From Chthoniobacter flavus (lineage in GTDB: Bacteria; Verrucomicrobiota; Verrucomicrobiia; Chthoniobacterales; Terrimicrobiaceae), in assembly GCA_945883435.1 (NCBI GenBank), contig CAMCXK010000015.1, positions 1 through 48,170 on the forward strand: a DNA stretch of 48,170 nucleotides, written 5' to 3'. The position numbers were made by a program, and so were the translations under genes. Below are positions 25,574-33,932 of this stretch, piece by piece; within the stretch, counting starts at the first letter, position 1; each line of letters opens with the position of its first letter. The notes below the pieces were generated by a model. That model made no database searches and was not told where the DNA came from. It saw nothing but the letters and a program-made list of their open reading frames with translations.

Positions 25574-25993
25574 TTACTCGGCGCTGTCTTCGCCGGCCGG
25601 GCGCAGGGAGAATCCGCGCGAAGCGGCGTGGTTTTTGGTCGGCGTGACTTCGGAATGGCCGATGAAGGTGGCTCCCTCCTCGATAATGATGCGCATGGCC
25701 TTGAGGTCGCCCAGAAGCTCGGCATTCGACTTCAACTCGCAGCGCTCCTGAACGGTCACGTTGCCATTCACCGAACCGTGGATGGTGACGGATTTGGTGC
25801 GGATTTCGCCTTTGACCACCGCGTTTTTGCCGAGTGTGAGGGTGCCTTCGGAGAGGATTTCCCCGTCCATTTTACCGTCAAAAATAAGATCACTGTCGAA
25901 TTTGAGAGTGCCGGTCAGCTCCACATCGCTGCTGAGGATGTTCTTGGAGGTGGTGGGTTCGGAAACGAGCGACGAGATGTTGTTGAGGTTCAT
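25574..25993 (-). CDS. Bactofilin (polymer-forming cytoskeletal protein)
   Basis: 139 residues from the ATG at 25993. A short disordered N-terminus is followed by about 100 residues of right-handed beta-helix repeats (ELTGTLKFDSDLIFDGKMDGEILSEG, LTLGKNAVVKGEI, VTIHGSVNGNVTV, AELLGDLKAMRIIIEEGATFIG), typical for the family. A flexible Ala/Ser tail ends the protein. It should polymerise at the inner membrane and act in cell shape or localisation. It is the first gene of a two-gene operon and diverges from the hybrid kinase. Confidence 0.92.
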   Translation of the reverse strand: MNLNNISSLVSEPTTSKNILSSDVELTGTLKFDSDLIFDGKMDGEILSEGTLTLGKNAVVKGEIRTKSVTIHGSVNGNVTVQERCELKSNAELLGDLKAMRIIIEEGATFIGHSEVTPTKNHAASRGFSLRPAGEDSAE

Positions 25994-26115
25994 GCCGGAA
26001 GCGAAGGTAAGCGGTTCCACAGGGTGCGGTCAACCCATTGGGTGGGCGGCCATGGCTTTCGGCGTTGACGGCGCGGGGGGCGGGCCTGTTTGATGCGAAG
26101 AGTCCCCGCCGACCG

Positions 26116-27690
26116 ATGCCTTCAAGCTCCAGCAGCCCGACCGATGTCCGACCCGACGCTCCGCCCGACGCGAAGCCGGCCGGAGCGCTTCTTGACGGGC
26201 TGCCGGTGGCGGTGATCGGGCTCACACGCCACGCCGTGGTGCGGACTGCCAACGCGCGGGCCTTGGATCTTTTGCAATACCGGGCCGGGGATTTGGATGG
26301 ACAGGCGTTTCAGACTCTCGTCGTGGGGGATGGTTGTGGAACAGCCCTGGAGGATTGGAATGGACAAAAATTGCGGCTCCGGCGCGGCGATGGATCAACC
26401 GTGGACGTGGCCATCGAAGCGGGAAATGGCGCTGATCCTGAAGAACCACAGATCTGGCTGGTCTTGCGCGATGTGACTGTGGAGGAGCGGGCCGGGGCGC
26501 ATGTGCGCGAGCAGTCGGGCTTTTTTCCGCGCGGCGGGGACCGTCTGCGCAGCCAACGGCAGGAGTGCATCGGCATGCTTGCCGGAGGGATCGCCCACGA
26601 TCTCAACAATGTGCTGCAACCGATCTCGATCGCGCTCGATCTGTTCCGCACGCGCACGCTCGACGAAGACAACCGCGAAATCCTGGAATCGGTCGGCTCG
26701 AACTTGAGGCGGGCCACCGAGCTGGTGCGGCAAATTCTGACCTTCACTGCGGGAACACCGGAGGCGCGGCAGCCCCTGGCGGTGGATTTTCTTTTCGACG
26801 AGGCCCGGGGATTCATCAGCCAGACTTTTCCAAAAACGATCCGGGCGGGTTTCGAGGTTGCGCCCGGCACGCCGCCGGTCTTTGGCGACCGCACGCAAAT
26901 CGAGCAGGTGCTTTTGAATCTGGCGGTCAACGCGCGGGATGCCATGCCAGGCGGGGGACGGCTGAAACTCGCCGCCTCGGTCTTCGAGGTCGATGAGGCT
27001 TTCGCCAAGCGACAGGCTCATGCGGTGCCGGGATGCTATGTGCGGCTTTCGGTGGGGGATTCCGGTGTGGGCATTCCACGGGCCTTGCGGCAACGGATTT
27101 TCGAGCCGTTTTTCACCACGAAAGGACCGGAAAAGGGAACGGGGTTGGGATTGGCCACCTCGATGGGCATCATTCGTTCACACGGGGGCTTTCTGACACT
27201 GGAAACCGAAGAGGGCTGCGGGACGACATTTCATGTTTTTTTGCCGGCCGCAAAAGCCGAGGCGGATTCTGAAACGTCTGTCCCATCCGAAGCGGTGCGG
27301 ATTGCGGAAGGCCATGGCGAAACCATTCTGGTGGTCGATGACGAGCCCACGGTGCTGAAGGTCTTTCAACGCTCGTTGGAAAAATCCGGTTACCGCGTGC
27401 TGACCGCCGAGAACGGGGAGGCGGGACTGGAAATCTATGAAGCCCACCAAAGTGAAGTGCGACTTGTTTTGACCGATTTGGCAATGCCCGGCATCGACGG
27501 TCCCGCCTTGATCAAAGAACTGAAACGGCGCGACCGCTCGGTGCGGATCGTTTGCACAAGCGGCTTGGCCATGGAATCCAGCGATCGCGAGTCGCTGGGG
27601 GTGGATGCCGTGCTGACGAAGCCTTGCAGCGCGCGTGAGATTTTCCAGACGATCCGAGCGACGCTGGAATCCCCGGTTTCGACCCCATGA
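26116..27690 (+). CDS. Hybrid sensor histidine kinase with PAS and receiver domains
   Basis: 524 residues from the ATG at 26116. PAS domain about 23-125 (GLPVAVIGLTRHAVVRTANARALDLL). Dimerisation/phosphoacceptor segment with H161 in GIAHDLNN. HATPase domain: N272 in VNARDAMP, DSGVGIP at 315-321, FEPFFTTK and GTGLGL at 341-346. C-terminal receiver domain about 402-518 with DDE (408-410), phosphoacceptor D454 in LTDLAMPGIDG and K502. No transmembrane segment is visible, so it is a soluble sensor. It overlaps the next gene by 4 nt, which suggests that the membrane protein supplies or receives the signal. The target of the phosphorelay is not in the window. Confidence 0.92.
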   Translation: MPSSSSSPTDVRPDAPPDAKPAGALLDGLPVAVIGLTRHAVVRTANARALDLLQYRAGDLDGQAFQTLVVGDGCGTALEDWNGQKLRLRRGDGSTVDVAIEAGNGADPEEPQIWLVLRDVTVEERAGAHVREQSGFFPRGGDRLRSQRQECIGMLAGGIAHDLNNVLQPISIALDLFRTRTLDEDNREILESVGSNLRRATELVRQILTFTAGTPEARQPLAVDFLFDEARGFISQTFPKTIRAGFEVAPGTPPVFGDRTQIEQVLLNLAVNARDAMPGGGRLKLAASVFEVDEAFAKRQAHAVPGCYVRLSVGDSGVGIPRALRQRIFEPFFTTKGPEKGTGLGLATSMGIIRSHGGFLTLETEEGCGTTFHVFLPAAKAEADSETSVPSEAVRIAEGHGETILVVDDEPTVLKVFQRSLEKSGYRVLTAENGEAGLEIYEAHQSEVRLVLTDLAMPGIDGPALIKELKRRDRSVRIVCTSGLAMESSDRESLGVDAVLTKPCSAREIFQTIRATLESPVSTP

Positions 27691-28619
27691 GCAAAAAAAC
27701 ATCCTCCACGATCAAGTTGCTCGGCCGGGTTTTTCTGGTCGTTTTCGGCGGCCTGCTGCTGATCGAAAGCGTTCTCGGAGGGGTGGTGTGGTATTTTGGC
27801 ACGCAACAATCGAGATTCTTAGACGATCAAGCGACGCTGTTCCGCGTTCGGGAGTTCATTCTGGGAGTCAGGGCGAAATTCGAGGCGCATACGGCCATGA
27901 CAATGTTGGAGGCCGGGCAAAGTAGCTCTGCGGAGCCTCATCAACCAGCCGTGGCGGGCGGGACGGTTTCCGTATCGGAACTTTTTCTTTGGTTTCCCCG
28001 GCTGGGCACGCCGGATGCGGTTTTTGATCCGAAGACGATTGAGGCCTTGGGCATCGCCCTGCAAAAGGCCATCCAGCTTTACGATGAGGAACGCGCCGCT
28101 CTTCAAGCGGCCAAAGGATTCTTTCCGAACGAATCGGGGGAATTCGTCGAGCGGCGGGATTCCGATCCGGCGCCTTTGACAAACCTGGCCGGGGACACCG
28201 GACGTGTCGACGAGTGGAACGCCATTGAGAAGGCCATCGACGGGTTCTTGGCGATGACGGATGTGCGACTATATGCAAACGCGAAACACGCGAGACGCTG
28301 TGCCATGATCTTGCAATCGTCGAGCTACGCCGCATTGGCCCTGCTGGTGCTGGCCACCGCAGTCGGGGGAATTTTTCTCTACATGAAGGTGCGCGAGCCG
28401 GTCAATCTGCTCAAAAATCAAACGCGCAAAGCCCAAGACACCCTGGCCCGGTTGCAAGCGGAACTTCGGGCCGTGCAAATGGAACGTGATCAATTGCAAC
28501 TCGCCCGTCGTCCAGCCCAGGACGCGGCACCCGCGCCCGACCGGCCCCCATCCACTTTTGAGGAACCCGAATTTCAAGCGACCTTGGCCCCCGACGATTA
28601 TATCACCCGCATGCCCTGA
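27687..28619 (+). CDS. Membrane protein with periplasmic sensor-like region, unknown
   Basis: 310 residues; its ATG overlaps the kinase stop (ATGA). One membrane helix at about 12-38, a periplasmic segment of about 170 residues that is largely helical, a second helix at about 210-232, then a cytoplasmic coiled coil (LKNQTRKAQDTLARLQAELRAVQMERDQLQ) and an acidic Pro-rich tail. This is the layout of a histidine kinase or chemoreceptor input half without any output domain. No family recognised. It likely signals to the soluble hybrid kinase encoded just before it. Confidence 0.8.
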   Translation: MSKKTSSTIKLLGRVFLVVFGGLLLIESVLGGVVWYFGTQQSRFLDDQATLFRVREFILGVRAKFEAHTAMTMLEAGQSSSAEPHQPAVAGGTVSVSELFLWFPRLGTPDAVFDPKTIEALGIALQKAIQLYDEERAALQAAKGFFPNESGEFVERRDSDPAPLTNLAGDTGRVDEWNAIEKAIDGFLAMTDVRLYANAKHARRCAMILQSSSYAALALLVLATAVGGIFLYMKVREPVNLLKNQTRKAQDTLARLQAELRAVQMERDQLQLARRPAQDAAPAPDRPPSTFEEPEFQATLAPDDYITRMP

Positions 28620-28637
28620 GCGGGCCCTTGTTGAGCG

Positions 28638-30062
28638 ATGTTTGCCACGCTGACCGCCACTTTGACGCTTGCCCTCGAGTTGGCGGGATTTTTCCTCGCC
28701 TTGCGGGCCGTTCTGATCGCGCGCACGCCTCAATCCGCCGTCGCGTGGTCGGTGGGATTGATCGTCTTTCCATTGCTGGCCATCCCCTTGTTTCTGGTAT
28801 TCGGGGAATCGCAGTTTGGTGGATATCTGCGGGCTGTCGAGGACCCCACGGGTGCCCTTGGCGACCTTCTCAAGAAGGTGCAGGCTGGTGCCAAACGGGT
28901 TGCCACAAGCGGGGCAGGCACTTTTGGGGAAGCGGCCTCGCTTGGCCAGCGGCTCTCGGGATTGCCAGCCACCGGTGGCAACAACCTGAAGTTGTTGTTG
29001 GATGGTGAGGAAACTTTCCAAGCGGTCTTCGAGGCGATCGACAAAGCCGAACGATCGTTGTGGATTCAATTTTTCATCATTCGCGACGACCGGTTGGGGA
29101 AAGCTCTGGCTGATCGCGTGGGCGAAGCTGCGGCACGAGGTGTCGATTGCCGGGTGTTGTTCGATCAAGTGGGGTCCAAGACCCTCACGCATGGCTGGGT
29201 CGAGAGCCTCCGGAGGCGAGGCGTTCGTGTCGAAGCCTTCATCACCAATCGACAATTCGGACGCCGGTTCCAGATCAATTTCCGCAACCACCGGAAACTC
29301 GTTCTGGCAGATGCGCGAACCGCTTTCGTGGGAGGATTGAATGTGGGCGATGAATACATGGGACGCAGCCCGCGATTCGGGCCATGGCGCGACACGCATC
29401 TGCGGATCGAAGGACCGGCGACCCAAATGTTCCAAGTTTCCTTTGCCGAGGACTGGCACTACGTCACGGGGGAGATGTTAACCTCCGACCACGAGCCCGC
29501 CGTCGAAGCAGGCCCGGCCATTGTATTGCCTGTGGCCTCGGGCCCGGCCGAGGCGTGGAGCGTGTGTCCGGCGGTGTATCTTTCCATCATTCAAAACACC
29601 CGCGAGCGGCTCTGGATTGCCAGCCCTTACTTTGTGCCCTCCAGTCCTCTCATGTATGCCCTCTGTCACGCGGCCTTGCGCGGTGTGGATGTGCGGTTAC
29701 TACTGCCGCAGATGGCCGACCACACGCTGCCCTGGCTGTCGTCCTTCACGTTCTACCCGAAACTCCGGGCCGCCGGGGTGCGGGTCTGGCGTTACCAACC
29801 GGGATTCATGCATCAAAAAGTCCTTCTGTCCGACCGCGACACGGCCATCGTGGGATCGGTCAATCTCGACTACCGCTCGTTCATGCTCAATTTTGAGCTG
29901 GCGGCAGCCATTCAAGATCCTGCATTCGCGCGGATGGTCGAGCAAATGTGGGTCGCGGATTTGGCGAAATCCCGGGAGGAGGATTTGGGAGCCTTCGAGA
30001 ACGGTTCACTGGCATTCCGGCTGAAATGTCGGTTGGCGGCCCTCATGAGTCCGGAGCAATGA
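28638..30062 (+). CDS. cls: Cardiolipin synthase (ClsA type)
   Basis: 474 residues with two N-terminal membrane helices (about 5-27 and 38-57), as in ClsA. Two phospholipase D motifs: H218, K220, D225 (NHRKLVLADARTAFVGG) and H392, K394, D399 (MHQKVLLSDRDTAIVGS). It joins two phosphatidylglycerol molecules into cardiolipin in the inner membrane. It starts 18 nt after the sensor-like gene and may share its transcript. Confidence 0.95.
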   Translation: MFATLTATLTLALELAGFFLALRAVLIARTPQSAVAWSVGLIVFPLLAIPLFLVFGESQFGGYLRAVEDPTGALGDLLKKVQAGAKRVATSGAGTFGEAASLGQRLSGLPATGGNNLKLLLDGEETFQAVFEAIDKAERSLWIQFFIIRDDRLGKALADRVGEAAARGVDCRVLFDQVGSKTLTHGWVESLRRRGVRVEAFITNRQFGRRFQINFRNHRKLVLADARTAFVGGLNVGDEYMGRSPRFGPWRDTHLRIEGPATQMFQVSFAEDWHYVTGEMLTSDHEPAVEAGPAIVLPVASGPAEAWSVCPAVYLSIIQNTRERLWIASPYFVPSSPLMYALCHAALRGVDVRLLLPQMADHTLPWLSSFTFYPKLRAAGVRVWRYQPGFMHQKVLLSDRDTAIVGSVNLDYRSFMLNFELAAAIQDPAFARMVEQMWVADLAKSREEDLGAFENGSLAFRLKCRLAALMSPEQ

Positions 30063-30306
30063 GACGGTTTGTTCACACTCTGAATAGAGAAGAGAAGAAA
30101 CCTGGAAATCCTCTCAATCTTATTAACCATGTGGACAACCTTGTGAAATCGTGTTCCTCAGGCTCTGGGCTTGTGTTCCACGCTTTCGATAACATGTGGA
30201 CAACCCGTGAATCCCGGGAAACGGCTGCGAAAAAGAATCTCCGTTTTTGGTCTTGTTGGCGTCCGTTCACGGTTTTCCACAAGTTGTTCACATTCCATTC
30301 CCAGCC
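30063..30306. other. Convergent intergenic region with five DnaA-box-like 9-mers
   Basis: No gene. The 9-mers are TTGTTCACA at 30069-30077, TGTGGACAA at 30130-30138 and 30195-30203 (reverse complement TTGTCCACA), TTTTCCACA at 30273-30281 and TTGTTCACA at 30284-30292. The consensus DnaA box is TTATCCACA. The two inner sites lie in near-identical 20-mers (CATGTGGACAACC plus GTGAA). The stretch is also more AT-rich than its flanks. It could be a DnaA-binding locus or part of an origin; the sequence alone does not decide. Confidence 0.45.
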
Positions 30307-31944
30307 TTAGGAGGCGGCTTTGTAGCGTTGGGCGATTGGCATGCGGCGGCCGAGGCCGAACGCGCGGCTGGTGACTTTGAGACCCGGCGCGGCTTGTTCG
30401 CGCTTGTATTCATTCGAGTCCACTTTGGCGGCAATCCAACGCACCAACTCCGGAGAAAACCCACGGGCAACGATCGTGTCGGGACTTTCGTTGCGTTCGA
30501 CGTAAAAATGCAAAATCTGGTCCAGTAGATCGTAGGGCGGCAGGGAGTCCTGGTCTTTCTGATCGGGCCGCAACTCCGCGCTGGGGGCTTTGGAAATTGT
30601 TCGGGCGGGAATGATCTCCCGCTGTGTATTCCAATGGGCGGCCAACCGGTAAACCATGGTTTTTGGCACATCGGAAATCACCGCCAATCCGCCACACATG
30701 TCACCGTAAAGGGTGCAATAACCGACTGCCAATTCGCTTTTATTGCCGGTGGTCAGGAGCAAGTGGCCGAATTTGTTCGAGAGCGCCATGAGAGAAACGC
30801 CGCGCAGGCGTGCTTGCACATTTTCCTCCGTGGAATCGCTGGGCCGCTCCTCAAAAAAGGGCTTCAACTGGCGAAGCATCACCTCGAAAGGCTCCGAGAT
30901 CGGAAGGATGTCACAACGAATGCCAAGGCGCCTCGCCAGAAGAAGGGCATCTTCCAGACTGTGATCGGATGAAAAGGGCGAGGGCATGGCCACGGCATGA
31001 ACATGGGGCGCTCCCAAGGCCTCGACAGCGATGCAGGCCACCAGCGCGCTGTCGATGCCCCCGCTCAAGCCGAGCACTGCGGAGCGGAACCCGCACTTTT
31101 TGGCATAGTCGCGCACACCGAGAACCAATGCTTTCCGAAGTTCCTCCTCAAGCGTGGATGACAAGGCCTCCACTCCGTTGAGACCGGTTTGCTCCGCAAA
31201 TCCGGCCAGACGTGTGGTCACTGTTCCTTCGGCATCCACCGCGAACGAATGTCCATCGAAGACAAGCTGGTCGTTTCCCCCCACCGCGTTGCAATAGTGG
31301 AACGGGACCTTGTGCCGTCGGGCGGCTTCACGCACCATTTCCTCGCGTTGGAGGGGCTTCCCGGTTTGAAAAGGCGAGGCGCTGAGATTTAAAATGGCGC
31401 ACGCGCCCTGCGACACAAGCACCGCCGCGGGGTCCAGTTCGTAAAGAACGCCCGGGAGATAATCCGGAGTCCAGATGTCCTCACAGATGGTGATGCCCCA
31501 GCGTTGCCCGCGCAGCTCGATGATCTCCGGGCGGCTGCCGGGTTCAAAATAACGGGTTTCGTTGAAAACATCGTAGGTCGGCAAAAGACATTTGTCCCGC
31601 CAACGGATCGGCTGGCCTTTCTCCAAAACAGCCGCCGCATTGTGAAACGGCTTGCCGCGTCCCGAATCGTTGGGACGCACGCAGCCGATGATCCAAGCGG
31701 ATCGGCCGACCGCCTCATGAATGCGTTCCAATTGATGCAAGGCATCGCGGACAAACCCGTCCTTGAAGAGCAAATCCTGCGGGGGGTAGCCCGTGACAGC
31801 GAGCTCCGGCGTGAGAATGATCCCGGCGCCATCCTGTTCGAGCGCTTGGCATGCCTCGATCAGGCGGTCCGCATTCGCAGGCAGGTCGCCCACAGTGGTA
31901 TTGATTTGAGCCAGCCCGATCCGCGTGTTCACCAGAATCCCCAT
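30307..31944 (-). CDS. nadE: Glutamine-dependent NAD+ synthetase
   Basis: 545 residues from the ATG at 31944, which lies 16 nt inside the end of the upstream protease gene. N-terminal nitrilase-type glutaminase with the Glu-Lys-Cys triad E47 (TPELAVTGYPPQD), K118 (RDKCLLPTYDVFNE) and C154 (ICEDIW). C-terminal synthetase with the ATP pyrophosphatase P-loop SGGIDS at 294-299 and TGNKSELAVGY. It makes NAD from deamido-NAD, ATP and glutamine in the cytoplasm. Confidence 0.96.
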   Translation of the reverse strand: MGILVNTRIGLAQINTTVGDLPANADRLIEACQALEQDGAGIILTPELAVTGYPPQDLLFKDGFVRDALHQLERIHEAVGRSAWIIGCVRPNDSGRGKPFHNAAAVLEKGQPIRWRDKCLLPTYDVFNETRYFEPGSRPEIIELRGQRWGITICEDIWTPDYLPGVLYELDPAAVLVSQGACAILNLSASPFQTGKPLQREEMVREAARRHKVPFHYCNAVGGNDQLVFDGHSFAVDAEGTVTTRLAGFAEQTGLNGVEALSSTLEEELRKALVLGVRDYAKKCGFRSAVLGLSGGIDSALVACIAVEALGAPHVHAVAMPSPFSSDHSLEDALLLARRLGIRCDILPISEPFEVMLRQLKPFFEERPSDSTEENVQARLRGVSLMALSNKFGHLLLTTGNKSELAVGYCTLYGDMCGGLAVISDVPKTMVYRLAAHWNTQREIIPARTISKAPSAELRPDQKDQDSLPPYDLLDQILHFYVERNESPDTIVARGFSPELVRWIAAKVDSNEYKREQAAPGLKVTSRAFGLGRRMPIAQRYKAAS

Positions 31945-32636
31945 TGTTTTGTGGTCATGATGTAAATGCCAAGCCCGAGATTCGTGAGGGCATGGGCCAC
32001 GATGCATGCGGCAAGACTCCCGGTGCGAACGGCCACCGTGTTGTAAATCAACCCGCACAAAAACGCGGCCGGCCAGTCCGCCGTCGAGTGCACCAGCGTG
32101 AACAGGACGGCCACGCCGAAAAAGGCCTTCGGGTTCCAAGTGCCGAGCCGCACCGCTGTGAAATCCTCCCGGATCAGATACCGCATGAGAAACCCGCGCC
32201 AGAAAATCTCCTCGACCAGCGGCACCACCACGACCAGGCGCGCGAAACGCGCTCCCACGGTCATCCAATACAAGAGAGACCCCTCTGCGAAAGCCGTCGG
32301 GTCGAACCCTTCGGTGCGGGGCCCGGCCAGGCCGCCGGCCTGGGGGGCGATCCAAATCCCCAAAACCACCACGCCCGCCGCGAGTCCCCATGTCCATCCG
32401 CCACGCACCCCCCAGTCGTAGCGTTTCCAAAAAACCAGCAGCACGATGGCACACGCCACCGTTTGCAGCGGGTAAATCCACAATTCCGGCCGCGCCAGCC
32501 ACAGGCTCCCGGAGTCCGGGTTTTTGACCAGCGACACCCCCACCAACCCCAGCATGAAAACCGCGAAGGGCGCGACATACGGGGTCAAGGGACTCTGCCA
32601 CACGGATGGGCGGTCGTTGCTCATCGGGCCCACCAT
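31929..32636 (-). CDS. CPBP-family (CAAX/Abi) intramembrane protease
   Basis: 235 residues with about seven membrane helices. Conserved CPBP motifs: E142-E143 with R147 (VEEIFWRGFLMRYL), H183 in FTLVHS, and the final AHALTNLGLG at 214-223. The segment order fits the CAAX protease-related proteins often encoded near exosortase/PEP-CTERM systems, but no exosortase or PEP-CTERM tail is seen here. The substrate is unknown. ATG 32636 or the in-frame ATG at 32624 could be the start. The 3' end overlaps nadE by 16 nt. Confidence 0.88.
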   Translation of the reverse strand: MVGPMSNDRPSVWQSPLTPYVAPFAVFMLGLVGVSLVKNPDSGSLWLARPELWIYPLQTVACAIVLLVFWKRYDWGVRGGWTWGLAAGVVVLGIWIAPQAGGLAGPRTEGFDPTAFAEGSLLYWMTVGARFARLVVVVPLVEEIFWRGFLMRYLIREDFTAVRLGTWNPKAFFGVAVLFTLVHSTADWPAAFLCGLIYNTVAVRTGSLAACIVAHALTNLGLGIYIMTTKQWGFW

Positions 32637-32720
32637 ACCGCTCAGCGGGAAAATGTCATGCCTCCACTCGACGATCGTGGAGACATCGAGTTCTACGCCC
32701 AGACTTCGCTGCCCGGGGAA

Positions 32721-33845
32721 TCACCCCCCCTGAGCCCTAACCGCGGGCGGCTCGCCCAAAAGTGTGATGAGCAGGCGGGAGAGAATCACTTTTTCATCGC
32801 CTTGGCTGCTGATGAGCTGGCGGTTGGCCTCGGAGCAAGCGCGGAAGGCGGCTTGGAGCGTTTCCAGCTCGAAGCGGGCGGCCGCCTTGGCGGCCACACC
32901 CAATCCGTAGGCATTCAGCGCGCCGTCTTTCTTGCGCGGAAGATAGTCGGTTTCCGAAGCCGGCAGGCGGGCGAGGTCCCCCGAGAAATACTGCGGCGCG
33001 GCCGGCGGGCGCAGCTTGTGGCGGACCAGCAGAAATTTTGCCAACAGCAAATTCCGCACGGTGGGAACAATCGATGCGAGCAGAATGCCCACGCCTTTCT
33101 CCCCTTGGTAAAAAAGCTGGCCCAGCGTGTCCATGGCCGCTTCCAGGTCGCGGGCGAAAATGGCATTTCCAAGATCGAAAATCCCGCTTTCCCGTGTGGC
33201 GGGAACCAACTCTCGAATGTCCCGGGCGGTGATGCGGCGGCCGCACAGCGCGAGCTTGTCGAGTTCCGCGAACAATTGGGCCGGTTCCAATCCGACGCGT
33301 GCCGCGAGCAGTTCGACCGCCTCGCCATCCAGATCCAGACCGGCTTTGCGGGCCTGCTGGCCGACCCATGCGATGATTTCCTCCTCGCCGGCCCCGAATG
33401 ACAACGTCGGCTTGTCGTGCACCTCGAGCCGGCCGGCTTTGGCCAGCCGCTTGTAGACCGAGCGCCGCTTGTCGGGCGCGACCGCACTGCACAAAAACGT
33501 CACGCCTGCGGGCAAACCGCCCTCCAGCAGGTCACACAATTGCTCGAGCACCGCGCCCACGGACTCCGATCGCCCGGTCACCGAGTCGGCCAGGAAGGAA
33601 ACATTTTTCAACCACACCAGCTTCGTGCCGCCCAGAAACGGCAGCGTGGCCAACGCCTGCATCGCATCGCGGGTGCGCGCCACGGCGGCATCCACTGTTT
33701 CGACGCCCCCGTCGATCACCTCGAGACCGAAGGCGTCGGCTCCGGGAGCCAGGCGGGATGCAGTTTCGGCGGCCACACGCTTCACCGAGGCCTCGTCGGA
33801 GCCGGTGATAAAAACAATGTCGGCGGTGGATTTTTTCGAGCCCAT
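32721..33845 (-). CDS. holA: DNA polymerase III delta subunit
   Basis: 374 residues. N-terminal AAA+-like fold without a working P-loop, VFITGSDEASVKRVA, then TLPFLGGTKLVWLKNV, GVTFLCSAVAPDKRRSVYKRLAKAG and the central ELLAARVGLEPAQLFAELDKLAL motif (typical HolA L-x-N-E-x-K-L region). The clamp loader delta subunit opens the beta clamp. It is the first gene of the minus-strand group with the protease and nadE, and diverges from the aminotransferase gene. Confidence 0.93.
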   Translation of the reverse strand: MGSKKSTADIVFITGSDEASVKRVAAETASRLAPGADAFGLEVIDGGVETVDAAVARTRDAMQALATLPFLGGTKLVWLKNVSFLADSVTGRSESVGAVLEQLCDLLEGGLPAGVTFLCSAVAPDKRRSVYKRLAKAGRLEVHDKPTLSFGAGEEEIIAWVGQQARKAGLDLDGEAVELLAARVGLEPAQLFAELDKLALCGRRITARDIRELVPATRESGIFDLGNAIFARDLEAAMDTLGQLFYQGEKGVGILLASIVPTVRNLLLAKFLLVRHKLRPPAAPQYFSGDLARLPASETDYLPRKKDGALNAYGLGVAAKAAARFELETLQAAFRACSEANRQLISSQGDEKVILSRLLITLLGEPPAVRAQGG

Positions 33846-33932
33846 GAACGTCCGCCCACATTGACCGGCCGCGTGCCAACTTGCAAAATTTCTTCGTCAG
33901 CGACACGGCCTCCCGCGTAACCTCCCGTCACC

